Under the pieces are notes generated by a model, which worked only from the letters and a program-made list of their open reading frames with translations, was not told the DNA's origin and searched no databases. This document shows positions 47,650 through 60,459 of a stretch of DNA of 64,000 bases, piece by piece. The stretch spans positions 6,572,869 through 6,636,868 of the forward strand of contig NW_024726235.1 of NCBI RefSeq assembly GCF_018991925.1, in the 5' to 3' direction. The stretch's first letter is position 1, and each line of letters opens with the position of its first letter. This DNA is from Homarus americanus (Eukaryota > Arthropoda > Malacostraca > Decapoda > Nephropidae). The translations under genes and the position numbers were made by a program.

Positions 47650-49905
47650 ATGACCAGGCTGGTAACACTAGAGAAGCTAGGAGCGTCAGCTTGGAAACAC
47701 TAGAGAAGCTAGGAGCGACAGCTTGGTAACACCAGAGAAGCTGGGAGCATCAGCTTGGTAACACTAGAGAAGCTAGGAGCGACAGCTTGGTAACACCAGA
47801 GAAGCTGGGAGCATCAGCTTGGTAACACCAGAGAAGCTGGGAGCGTCAGCTTGGTAACACTAGAGAAGCTGGGAGCGACAGCTTGGTAACACCAGAGAAG
47901 CTGAGAGCGTCAGCTTGATAACACTAGAGAAGCTGGGAGCGACAACTTGGAAACACCAGAGAAGCTGGGAGCGACAGCTTGGTAACACTAGAGAAGCTGG
48001 GAGCGACAGCTTTGTAACACCAGAGAAGCTGGGAGCCTCAGCTTGGTAACACTAGAGAAGCTGGGAGCGTCAGCTTGGTAACCCAGAGAAACACCAGAGA
48101 AGCTGGGAGCGACAGCTTGGTAACACCAGAGAAGCTTCAGCTTGGTAACACCAGAGAAGCGGGGAGCGTCAGCTTGGTAACATTAGAGAAGCTGGGAGCG
48201 ACAGCTTTGTAACACCAGAGAAGCTGGGAGCATCAGCTTGGTAACACCAGAGAAGCTGGGAGCGTCAACTTGGTAACACTAGAGAAGCTGGGAGCGACAG
48301 CTTGGTAACACCAGAGAAGCTGAGAGCGTCAGCTTGATAACACTAGAGAAGCTGGGAGCGACAACTTGGAAACACCAGAGAAGCTGGGAGCGACAGCTTG
48401 GTAACACTAGAGAAGCTGGGAGCGACAGCTTTGTAACACCAGAGAAGCTGGGAGCCTCAGCTTGGTAACACTAGAGAAGCTGGGAGCGACAGCTTTGTAA
48501 CACCAGAGAAGCTGGGAGCGTCAGCTTGGTAACACCAGAGAAGCTGGGAGCGACAGCTTGGTAACACCAGAGAAGCGGGGAGCGTCAGCTTGGTAACATT
48601 AGAGAAGCTGGGAGCGACAGCTTTGTAACACCAGAGAAGCTGGGAGCGTCAGCTTGGTAACACCAGAGAAGCGGGGAGCGTCAGCTTGCAACATTAGAGT
48701 AAGCCAGCGACAGTTTGGTAACACCTGTCTCAGAGAAGGGGAGCGTCAGCTTGGTAACACTAGACAAGCTGGGAGCGACAGCTTGGTACGCTCAGGAGAA
48801 GGGGAGCGTCAGCTAGAACAGTAGAGAAGCTGGGAGTGACAGCTGGTAAATACCAGAGAAGTGGGGAGCGTCAGCTTGGTAACAGCAGAGAAGCTGGGAG
48901 CGACAGCTTGGTAACACCAGAGAAGTGGGAGCGTCAGCTTGGTAACATTAGAGAAGCTGGGAGCGACAGCTTTGTAACACCAGAGAAGCTGGGAGCGGGC
49001 CGGGGCTTGGTAACACTAGAGAAGCTGAGAGCGACAGCTTTGTAAATACCAGAGACGCTGGGAAAGCCAGCTTGGTAACATTAGAGAAGCTGAAGTGACA
49101 GCTTGGTAACACCAGAGAAGCGGGAGCGTCAGCTGGTAACATTAGAGAAGTGATGACAGCTTTGTAACACAGGAGAAGCTGGGAGCGTCAGCTTGGTAAC
49201 ACTAGAGAAGCTGGGAGCGACAGCTTTGTAACACCAGAGACGCTGGGAGAGTCAGCTTGGTAACATTAGAGAAGCTGGAAGTGACAGCTTGGTAACACCA
49301 GAAAAGCTGGGAGCGTCAGCTTGATAACACTAGAGAAGCTGGGAGCGACAACTTGGTGACACCAGAGAAGCTGGGAGCGACAGCTTGGTAACACCAGAGA
49401 AGCTGGGAGCGACAGCTTGGTAACACCAGAGAAGCTGGGAGCGACAGCTTTGTAACACCAGAGAAGCTTTGAGCGTCAGCTTGGTAACACTAGAGAAGCT
49501 AGGAGCGACAGCTTGGTAACACCAGAGAAGCTGGGAGCATCAGCTTGGTAACATCAGAGAAGCTGAGAGCGTCAGCTTGGTAATACCAAAGAAGCTGGGA
49601 GCGTCAGCTTGGCAATACCAGAGAAGCTGGAAGCGTCAGCTTGGTAACACCAAAGAAGCTGGGAGCGTCAGCTTGGTAATACCAGAAAAGCTGGAAGCGT
49701 CAGCTTGGTAACAGCAGAGAAGCTGGGAGCATCCGCTTGGCAACACCAGAGGAGCTGGGAACATCAGCTTGGTAACATCAGAGGAGCTAGGAGCGTCAGC
49801 TTGGTAAAGCTTAAGTTGCTGGGAGCTTCAGCTTGGTAACACCAGAGGAGTTGGGAGCGTCAGCTTGGTAACACTAAAGAAGCTGAGAGCGTCAGCTCGG
49901 TAACA
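47650..49905. repeat. 32-bp minisatellite, about 70 copies
   Basis: The unit is ggtaacaccagagaagctgg + gagcgacagctt, with alternating variants (accagag/actagag, cgaca/cgtca). A segment of at least 200 bases at about 47821-48060 recurs at about 48240-48480, offset by roughly 420 bases, showing higher-order duplication. Units decay toward both edges. It is not a CRISPR: there are no unique spacers, and the host is a eukaryote. Confidence 0.95.
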
Positions 49906-49909
49906 GATT

Positions 49910-51230
49910 CGGCGCCTGGGTGTCTGGCGGGGCTTCAGTATATGTTTGTTGGTCAACTGAGTCGAGTTAACCACTTCTATTATTTGTATAAATTCCTCCG
50001 GTCATCACAGCGCAGCACGTAAGAGCACAAGAAACTTTACAGAAGATTATTAATAAAATTGTCTGTTGGTTGGTGTAATGTTACACTACTACTGAGGTTA
50101 AGGACGTACAGCACTGTACCGGTAAAGTAGGTTACTTCTTACACTAGTCATTAACACTTAAAAATTCTCAACGACTGTCCTTTTGTGAGAAAGATAAATA
50201 ATATGTATTCATTTACGAGGAAAATAAACCACACAGAGGAATATATCTAATTCTTATCAGTAACACTGTGAGCTTGTGTGGACCTCCATAAAATAAGATG
50301 CCGGATACACCGTGGGTCTGAGCCCTGACAAGGCAAGTGATACTACCTGGTCCAGTCACCAGTATACTGTAGCTCTCTGCAATGTTGTTGTGTTATCGTG
50401 ATATTTTGACGGAAGTTAAAGTTAAAACTAACTTGATCTCCGTTAGCCTTAAAGGTATTTCGTGTTTTGTGATTTTTATAGTGACATCATTTAATCTTCT
50501 CAGGTACTACGTAAGTGTTGTTATTTGTGAACAATTTTATTCGCCACGTAACGTGCTCTCTGTAACACGCCTAACCTTATTTATTTGAGACATTAGTAAC
50601 ACACCAGCTTAGGGTCGAGGTCAGTAAGGTTCCTTTAATGACAAGAGTATTTAAGAATGTACCTGACTGTGACAAACTAAAACAAATTCAACAATAACAT
50701 CAAAATTATGTTCAGGTTCTGCTTCAGCAAGAAACTTCATATAGTAACCGCAACAAGATAAAGTTATGGAAGAGATTATTTCAGATAAGTTTTTTGTCTT
50801 AATTTTATTCCATAATAATATAAAGTGAACGTATCATAATCTTTATGTTATTTCTGGACGCTATTTGTACGTTAGTTTAGGTTAGCACTTGTGTGGGTTC
50901 TTATATCGTCACTTGAGATATATACATCGTACGAACCATTGTGAATCCTGGTTATCGCGTGACGTGCTTTATTGTTTAGGAGTGATGTCATTCCTGTGTA
51001 GCCTCTCTGGGGGGAGATGAAGGTCACAAGTCATTCCGTCGCCAACCGAATGACTTAAGAGGTTACAGCAGCTGTACACGCAAGTCACAAGAGCTATAGC
51101 TTCATCCCTAGACTTGTAATTTGAAGTTATTATTGAAATTGAATATAGAGTGTAGCTCAGCTTTGTATTATGAATGTAAGAAAATATAGACCAAGGGATC
51201 CTTTCTGAACTTATGGCTGTGATTATATGG
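49910..51230. other. No gene recognised between arrays
   Basis: Ordinary AT-rich sequence with no exon or repeat that I can support. Confidence 0.45.
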
Positions 51231-51235
51231 ACAGT

Positions 51236-51465
51236 GTCGTGTAGTACAGTGTCTTGTTGCAGTGTCATATAGTACAGTGTCTTGTTGCAGTGTCGTGTAG
51301 TACAGTGTCTTGTTGCAGTGTCGTGTAGTACAGTGTCTTGTTGCAGTGTCGTGTAGTACAGTATCTTGTTGCAGTGTCGTGTAGTACAGTATCTTGTTGC
51401 AGTGTCGTGTAGTACAGTGTCTTGTTGCAGTGTCGTGTAGTACAGTGTCGTTGTAGTGTCGTGAA
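51236..51465. repeat. 28-bp minisatellite, about 8 copies
   Basis: The unit is cagtgtcgtgtagtacagtg + tcttgttg, nearly perfect. Confidence 0.95.
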
Positions 51466-51877
51466 TTATAGTAGTGTAGGTCTGTTCGTGGTCGTATAAT
51501 TCCCCGTGTACTAAAATTCAGGAACATGCAAGTGTCTATTTTAGAGAGAGAGAGAATAATAAAATGCAATTTATCACAGGTCAGTAATCGTGGTAGACCA
51601 GTGTGACCCCCGACCTGAGAAAGTGGAGGAGAAACTACTGAAATCTCTCCCATAACGCTATTTTGTTGGAGGAAGACACTGGCCCTCGCTCTACCACTTC
51701 GTCTATGCATCTTGTCATCACCACACGATCCCCTTACAATAATTAATGGAGTTAAACGACTCATTAAGAGTTTAACTACTCATAAAGTGACCGAGCGTGG
51801 GACATAGGGCAGCAAAAAGATGATATGTGTTCAGGTAATCGGTGAGAGCTTCCAGGTAATTGTCGAGAAATTTGGTG

Positions 51878-51881
<4 letters not shown>

Positions 51882-51958
<77 letters not shown>

Positions 51959-51960
51959 CA
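51882..51960. repeat. (CA)n microsatellite
   Basis: About 78 bases of CA with one CAAACA interruption near 51942. Confidence 0.98.
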
Positions 51961-52255
51961 TCGCTACAAAGCGAAAAAGGGGGTGTAGTGGGAGTAGAGT
52001 TCGTTGTCGTAGACCGGCCGGCCGTCTGGCTGGGTCCTACCCCTGGTCGCCCTGAATGACCCTGGCGGACCCTGTATCCAGCAGGGCGGGTGGTCACGAC
52101 TACCCTAGATTAAGGGTACGCACCAGACACGGCTGTTGACCCCTGACTCGTGATGGGGGTGACCTTTAATCGATTGATGAAGCGTCGTGGTCCTCAGGTT
52201 CATTGATGGTAACGGGAGGTTTCTGTATGGAGTTTTGTTTCTCTTCGGCGTTGCT

Positions 52256-52395
52256 GAGTGAGGGTGAGGGTGGGGGTGAGGGTGAGGTGAGGGGTGAGGT
52301 GGGGGGGGTGAGGGTGAGGGTTCGGGTGAGGGTGGGGGTGAGGGTTCGGGTGAGGGTGAGGGGTGAGGATGAGGGTGAGGGTGTGAGGGTGTAAC
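52256..52395. repeat. (GGTGAG)n G-rich repeat
   Basis: Hexamer gagggt/gggtga variants form a 140-base G-rich tract on the plus strand. Confidence 0.9.
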
Positions 52396-52552
52396 TAGCC
52401 CTCACTCACAGCTTCTGTCGGACTCCGGAGAACTATATTATGTTCTGCGGGGACTTGAACAGTTACAGATTCTGGGAAAGTGGGAGAATCACAGGTTCTG
52501 GGAATGACATATAAACCACAGTTTCTGGGTTTGAGTCAGAATTTTCCCAGTT

Positions 52553-53775
52553 TCAACCTGGTGGTGAGGCCCAGGTGGTGATGCACAGGTGGTGATGCCC
52601 AGGTGGTGATGCCCAGGTGGTGATGCCCAGGTGGTGATGCACAGGTGGTGATGCCCAGGTGGTGATGCCCAGGTGGTGATGATGCCCAGGTGGTGATAAT
52701 CTGTGGTGAGGCCAGGTGGTGGTGCACAGGTGGTGAGACCCAGGTGGTGATGGGTTTGGTGGTGATGCCCAGGTGATGCTGGTGGGTGGTGATGCTGGTG
52801 GTGATGCCAGGTGGTGGGCCCAGGTGGTGCACAGGTGGTACAGGTGGTGATGCACAGGTGGTGATGCCAGTGGTGATGCTGAGTGGTGATGCACAGGTGG
52901 TGATGCAGGTGGTGATGCCAGGTGGTGATGCAGGTGGTGATGCCCAGGTGGTGATAATCTGGTGGTGAGGCCAGGTGGTGATGCTGGTGGTGGGGCCAGG
53001 TGGTGATGCACAGGTGGTGAGGCCCTTGTGGTACAGGTGGTGAGATGCACAGGTGGTGATAACCTGGTGGTGAGGCCAGGTGGTGATTGCAGGTGGTGAT
53101 GCCAGGTGGTGATAATCTGGTGGTGAGGCCAGGTGGTGATGCACAGGTGGTGATGCACAAGTGGTGATGCAGGTGGTGATAACCTGGTGGTGAGGCCAGG
53201 TGATGCACAGGTGGTGATGCACAGGTGGTGAGGCCCAGGTGGTGCACAGGTGGTGAGGCCTGGTGGTGATAATCTGGTGGTGAGGCAGGTGGTGGGTGGG
53301 TGATAGCCTGGTGGTGAGGCCCAGGTGGTGATGCTCTGGTGGTGATGCACAGGTGGTGATCTGCTGGTGTGAGGCCCAGGTGGTGATGCCAGGTGGTGAT
53401 GTACAGGGTGGTGCTGGGTGAGCACAGATGGTGGGGCCCAGGTGGTGATGCATGGGTGGTGATAACCTGGTGGTGATGCAGTGCAGGTGGTGATGCCAAG
53501 ATGGTGAGCCAGGTGGTGATGCCAGGTGGTGATGTACAGGTGGTGATGCAGGTGGTGATGCCAGATGTGGGCCCAGGTGGTGATGCCCAGGTGGTGATGC
53601 CAGGTGGTGATAACCTGGTGGTGCCGTGCACAGGTGGTGATGCCTGGGTGGTGATGCATGGTGGTGATAACCTGGTGGTGATGCCCAGTGCACTGGTGGT
53701 GGTGCCAAGATGGTGGGCCCAGGTGGTGCCGGAGTGGTGATAACCTGGTGGTGATGCACAGGTGGTGAAGCCCAG
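52553..53775. repeat. 14-bp G-rich minisatellite (CAGGTGGTGATGCC)
   Basis: About 85 degenerate units of caggtggtgatgcc / caggtggtgatgca, with deletions. The His/Pro/Thr-rich minus-strand frames of up to 580 codons are artefacts. It passes into the next array at about 53770. Confidence 0.93.
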
Positions 53776-56344
53776 GGGATTAGGGTCCAGGGGTGAGACC
53801 CAGGGAATAATGCCAGGGGTGAGACCCAGGGGATGAGCCAGGGGGTGGGCGGGATGAGCAGGGCATAATGCCCAGAGTGGACCCAGGATCCAGGGATGGT
53901 GGGGGTGAGACCCAGGATGGGGACGGAGATGAGACCCAGGATGAGGCAGGGGGTGGGGCCGGGGCCCAAGGACAGGGGAGTGAGGACCTGGGTGGACAGG
54001 GGTGAGACCCAGGATGGAGGCCAGGGAACCCAAGGGAGGTGAGACCCAGGGGATGAGACCTGGGGATGGGGCCCAGAGTGGACCCAGGATGAGGACCTGG
54101 GGATGGGGCCCAGGGGTGGGACCCAGGGGACGGGGACCTGGGGTGGACGGGGGTTGGACCTGGGGATGAGGCCAGGGGGTGAGACAGGGGATGAGACCCA
54201 GGGATGAACCCAGGGTGAGACAGGGATGAGACATGGGGTGAGGCCCAGGATGGACAGGGGATGAGACCAGGGATGAGGGCCCAGGGTGAGGACAGGGGGA
54301 TGAGACCTGGGGATGGGGCCAGGGGTGAGGACCCAGGGACGGGGCCCAGGGGTGAGACCCAGGGGATGAGGCCTGGGATGAGGCCCAGGGAGTGAGACCA
54401 GGAGGACCTAGGAGGTGAACCCCGGGGGATGAGACCTAGGGGGTTGAGACCCAGATGCCAAGGGGTGAGACCCAGGGACAGGGGACCTGGGGGTGAGACC
54501 CAGGATGGGGACCCTAGGGGATGGGGCCCAGATGCCCAGGGGTTGGGGACCCAGGGGGTGAGGACCCTGGGGTGGATGGGTGGGGCCCGGGGTGGGCCCA
54601 GGGGGCTGGGGGTGAGACCCAGGATGGGCCTTGGTGAGACCCAGGATGAGGCCTGGGGTGAGACCCAGGGGATGAGACCCAGGGGATGAGCCAAGGGAGT
54701 GAACCCAGAGGCCCAGGGGTGAGACCCAGGGGATGAGGCCTGAGGTGGGCCAGGATGAGACAGGGGATGAGACCCAGAGTGAGACAGAGGCCCGGGGTGG
54801 GGCCGGGATGAGGCTGGGGGGACCCGGGGATGAGCCCACTTGGGGTGAGACCCGGGTGACTGGGGGCCCAGGGTTGGACCCAGGATGGGGCCCAGGGGTG
54901 GGGCAGAGGCCCAAGGGACCCGGGGATAGGGCCAGGGGTGGGGACCCAGGTAAGGCAGAGGTGAGACCCAGGGATGAGACAGGGGATGAGGCTGAGGTGA
55001 GACAGGAGCCCAGGGGTGAGACCCAGTGAGGCCTGGGGTGGACCCAGGGATGAGACCTGGGGGTGAGACCCAGGATGAGACCCAGGATGAGACCCAAGAG
55101 GTGGACCCAGGGGATGAGACAGGGGACCCCAGGGGTGGGGACCCGGGATGAGACCCAGGTGAGACCCAGGGATTGAGACCCGGGGGTAAGGCCCGGGGTG
55201 GAGTCCCAGGTGGTGCGGCCCAGAGGTGAGACCCAGGATGAGACCCAGAGGGGTGAACCAGTGAGACCAGGGGATGGGGGCCCTTGGGGTGAGACCCGGG
55301 GATGGAGGGGGATGAAGCCAGGGGTGAGCCAGGGGGATGAGGCCCTTGGGGTGAGACCCAGGGCATGAGGCCCAGGGTGAGACCAGGATGAGACCCAGGG
55401 TGGGGACCCAGAGGTGGACCAGGGAGTGAGACAGGGGATGAGGCCCGGGTGGGCAGGGCATGAGGCCCAGGGGTGAGACAGGGGATGAGACCCAGGGGAT
55501 GAGACCCAGAGGTGGACAGGGGATTAGACCCAGGTAAGGCTGGGGTGAGTCCCAGGTGGTGCGGCAGGGGGTGAGGCCCGTGAGGAGCTCGGTGGAGTCT
55601 GGGAGGACCAAGAGGATGGGGGAGTGAGGCCCAGGGAGGCAGGGCCAGGAAAATGCCAGGTGGGGACCCAGGAGATGAAACCCAGGGGTGAGACCCAGGG
55701 ATGAGACCCAGAGGATATTCCCAGGGATATGCCAGGGGATGGGCCAGGGGTGAGATCAGAGGTTCAGGATGAGACTGGGAAAATGTCAAGGGTGAGACCC
55801 AAGAGATGAAACCAGGGTGGACCCAGGATGGCAGAGGATATGCAGGATGGGGCCCAGGGCTGAGATCCAGAGTTCAGGATGGGCCAGAAGGAAATGCCAT
55901 GAGACCCAGGGATGAGACCCAGGATAATCCAGGGGATGACCAGGGCTGAGATCCAGAGGTCAGGATGAGACCCAGGGGAAAATGCCAAGGGTGGTGGAGA
56001 GACCCAGGATGGCAGGGCCAGGGGGTGAGACCCAGGATGAGGCAGGGATGAGGCCAAGGGGTGGTCAGGTTGCAGCCCAGGTGAGGCCAGGGAAATTGAG
56101 CAGAGGCCCAGAGATGGGGTCAGGAGTGGGGTGTGANNNNNNNNNNNNNNNNNNNNNNNNNNNNNNNNNNNNNNNNNNNNNNNNNNNNNNNNNNNNNNNN
56201 NNNNNNNNNNNNNNNNNNNNNNNNNNNNNNNNNNNNGGCGGGGTGGTTGAGGTGAGACCAGGGGGTGACAGGGTGGGGCCAGGGGTGATACCAGGATGGG
56301 GTGCGGCCCAGAGGCCCAGGGGGTGCGGCCCAGGGAATGAGGCT
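53776..56344. repeat. Related 14-bp G-rich minisatellite (CAGGGGATGAGACC), with assembly gap
   Basis: Degenerate units caggggatgagacc / caggatgagaccc extend to 56344, with a 100-N gap inside. The unit length and the cagg....gatg...cc layout match the preceding array, so both likely derive from one ancestor. The Pro/Gly/Ser/His frames are artefacts. Confidence 0.93.
56137..56236. other. Assembly gap (100 N)
   Basis: Exactly 100 N, a conventional size-unknown gap within the G-rich array. The true array length is therefore not known. Confidence 0.99.
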
Positions 56345-56621
56345 CCATGTGAAGATAAGAAGAGCTGTAACAATAGTGTACTGTGCGTTTTCAAGGTCAC
56401 ATAACTGCTGTGTTCGCTTCTCTGTGATCGATTATGAGTCAAGATCAGTAATATAGACTAATAACCAACACTTAACTGTTATCTATTTGTCTGTTATCGA
56501 AAAACGCACTTGACCAGCAGTCAAGTAATAGTACACACAAATCTTTAATTTTGTTGATCTCACGGCCTTATGTCTGTAGTGTTGGGGAGGTAATGATGAG
56601 GTGCACATTGTTTGGTCAATG

Positions 56622-59600
56622 TCTGATGAAGTATTCTACTGTACTCAGTGTATTGATGAAGTATTATACTGTACTCAGTGTATTGATGAAGTATTCTACT
56701 GTACTCAGTGTATTGATGAAGTATTCTACTGTACTCAGTGTATTGATGAAGTATTATACTGTACTCAGTGTATTGATGAAGTATTATACTGTACTCAGTG
56801 TATTGATGAAGATTATACTGTACTCAGTGTATTGATGAAGTATTATACTGTACTCAGTGTATTGATGAAGTATTATACTGTACTCAGTGTATTGAAGTAT
56901 TATACTGTACTCAGTGTATTGATGAAGTATTATACTGTACCAGTGTATTATGAAGTATTATACTGTACTCAGGTATTGATGAAGTATTATACTGTACCCA
57001 GTGTATTGATGAAGTATTATACTGTAACTCAGTGTATTGATGAAGTATTATACTGTACTCAGTGTATTGATGAAGTATTATACTGTACTCAGTGTATTGA
57101 TGAAGTATTATACATCAGTGTATTGATGAAGTATTATACTGTACTCAGTGTATTGATGAAGTATTATACTGTACTCAGTGTATTGATGAAGTATTATACT
57201 GTACTCAGTGTATTGATGAAGTATTATACTGTACTCAGTGTATTGATGAAGTATTATACTGTACTCAGTATTGATGAAGTATTATACTGTACTCAGTGTA
57301 TTGATGAAGTATTATACTGTACTCAGTGTATTGATGAAGTATTATACTGTACTCAGTGTATTGATGAAGTATTATACTGTACTCAGTGTATTGATGAAGT
57401 ATTATACTGTACTCAGTGTATTGATGAAGTATATAATACTGTACTCAGTGTATTGATGAAGTATTATACTGTACTGAACTCAGTGTATTGATGAATTATA
57501 CTGTACCAGTGTATTGATGAAGTATTATACTGTACTCAGTGTATTGATGAAGTACTACTGTACTAGTGTATTGATGAAGTATTCTACTGTACTCAGTGTA
57601 TTGATGAAGTATTATACTGTACTCAGTGTATTGATGAAGTATTATACTGTACTCAGTGTATTGATGAAGTATTATACTGTACTCAGTGTATTGATGAAGT
57701 ATTATACTTGTACTCAGTGTATTGATGAAGTATTATACTTGTACCAGTGTATTGATAGTATTATACTGTACTCAGTGTATTGATGAAGTATTATACTGTA
57801 CTCAGTGTATTGATGAAGTATTATACTGTACTAGTGTTTGATGAAGTATTATACTGTACTCAGTGTATTGATGAAGTATTATACTGTAATTGCGTATTGA
57901 TGAAGTATTATACTGTACTCAGTGTATTGATGAAGTATTATACTGTACCAGTGTATTGATGAAGTATTATACTGTACTCAGTGTATTGATGAAGTATTAT
58001 ACTGTACTCAGTGTATTGATGAAGTATTATACTGTACCAGTTTGATGAAGTATTATACTACCAGTGTATTGATGAAGTATTATACTGTACTCAGTGTATT
58101 GATGAAGTATTATACTGTACTCAGTGTATTGATGAAGTATTATACTGTACTCAGTGTATTGATGAAGTATTATACTGTACTCAGTGTATTGATGAAGTAT
58201 TATACTGTACTCAGTGTATTGATGAAGTATTATACTGTACTCAGTGTATTGATGAAGTATTATACTGTACTCAGTGTATTGATGAAGTATTATACTGTAC
58301 TCAGTGTATTGATGAAGTATTATACTGTACTCCAGTGTATTGATGAAGTATTATACTGTACTCAGTGTATTGATGAAGTATTATACTGTACTCAGTGTAT
58401 TGATGAAGTATTATACTGTACTCAGTGTATTGATGAAGTATTATACTGTACTATGTATGAAGTATTATACTGTACTCAGTGTATTGATGAAGATATTATA
58501 CTGTACTAGTGTATTGATGAAGTATTATACTGTACTCAGTGTATTGATGAAGTATTATACTGTACTCAGTGTATTGATGAAGTATTATACTGTACTCAGT
58601 GTATTGATGAAGTATTATACTGTACTCAGTGTATTGATGAAGTATTATACTGTACTCAGTGTATTGATGAAGTATTATACTGTACTCAGTGTATTGATGA
58701 AGTATTATACTGTACTCAGTGTATTGATGAAGTATTATACTGTACTCAGTGTATTGATGAAGTATTATACTGTACTCAGTGTATTGATGAAGTATTGTAC
58801 TTGGTATTGATGAAGTATTATACTGTACTCAGTATTGATGAAGTATTATACTGTACTCAGTGTATTGATGAAGTATTATACTGTACTCAGTGTATTGATG
58901 AAGTATTATACTGTACTCAGTGTATTGATAAGTATTATACTGTACCAGTGTATTGATGAAGTATTATACTGTACTCAGTGTATTGATGAAGTATTATACT
59001 GTACTCAGTGTATTGATGAAGTATTATACTGTACTCAGTGTATTGATGAAGTATTATACTGTACTCAGTGTATTGATGAAGTATTATACTGTACTCAGTG
59101 TATTGATGAAGTATTATACTGTACTCAGTGTATTGATGAAGTATTATACTGTACTCAGTGTATTGATGAAGTATTATACTGTACTCAGTGTATTGATGAA
59201 GTATTATACTGTACTCAGTGTATTGATGAAGTATTATCTGTACTCAGTGTATTGATGAAGTATTATACTGTACTCAGTGTATTGATGAAGTATTATACTG
59301 TACTCAGTGTATTGATGAAGTATTATACTGTACTCAGTGTATTGATGAAGTATTATACTGTAACTCAGTGTATTGATGAAGTATTATACTGTACTCAGTG
59401 TATTGATGAAGTATTATACTGTACTCAGTGTATTGATGAAGTATTATACTGTACTCAGTGTATTGATGAAGTATTATACTGTACTCAGTGTATTGATGAA
59501 GTATTCTACTGTACTCAGTGTATTGATGAAGTATTATACTGTACTCAGTGTATTGATGAAGTATTATACTGTACTCAGTGTATTGATGAAGTATTATACT

Positions 59601-60454
59601 GTACTCAGTGTATTGATGAAGTATTATACTGTACTCAGTGTATTGATGAAGTATTCTACTGTACTCAGTGTATTGATGAAGTATTATACTGTACTCAGTG
59701 TATTGATGAAGTATTATACTGTACTCAGTGTATTGATGAAGTATTATACTGTACTCAGTGTATTGATGAAGTATTATACTGTACTCAGTGTATTGATGAA
59801 GTATTATACTGTACTCAGTGTATTGATGAAGTATTATACTGTACTCAGTGTATTGATGAAGTATTATACTGTACTCAGTGTATTGATGAAGTATTATACT
59901 GTACTCAGTGTATTGATGAAGTATTATACTGTACTCAGTGTATTGATGAAGTATTATACTGTACTCAGTGTATTGATGAAGTATTATACTGTACTCAGTG
60001 TATTGATGAAGTATTATACTGTACTCAGTGTATTGATGAAGTATTCTACTGTACTCAGTGTATTGATGAAGTATTATACTGTACTCAGTGTATTGATGAA
60101 GTATTATACTGTACTCAGTGTATTGATGAAGTATTATACTGTACTCAGTGTATTGATGAAGTATTATACTGTACTCAGTGTATTGATGAAGTATTATACT
60201 GTACTCAGTGTATTGATGAAGTATTATACTGTACTCAGTGTATTGATGAAGTATTATACTGTACTCAGTGTATTGATGAAGTATTATACTGTACTCAGTG
60301 TATTGATGAAGTATTATACTGTACTCAGTGTATTGATGAAGTATTATACTGTACTCAGTGTATTGATGAAGTATTATACTGTACTCAGTGTATTGATGAA
60401 GTATTATACTGTACTCAGTGTATTGATGAAGTATTATACTGTACTCAGTGTATT
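56622..60454. repeat. 30-bp satellite-like array, about 127 copies
   Basis: The unit is gtattgatgaagtattatac + tgtactcagt. The right part (about 59365-60454) is essentially perfect apart from a rare variant (gtattCtactg at about 59502, 59652 and 60042). The left two thirds carry scattered 1-4-base deletions. Because 30 is a multiple of 3, all frames stay open, giving frames such as 58835-60535 (566 codons of YCTQCIDEVL repeats) that are not genes. Confidence 0.97.
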
Positions 60455-60459
60455 TTCTT

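Noticed and set aside
47650..49905. CRISPR-like regular 32-bp repeats
   Set aside because: Contiguous tandem units without spacers, in a eukaryotic genome with introns.
52489..56348. Pro/His/Gly/Ser-rich frames of up to 669 codons
   Set aside because: Compositional artefacts of G-rich 14-bp arrays; frames overlap on the same strand with no conserved domain, and two cross the N gap.
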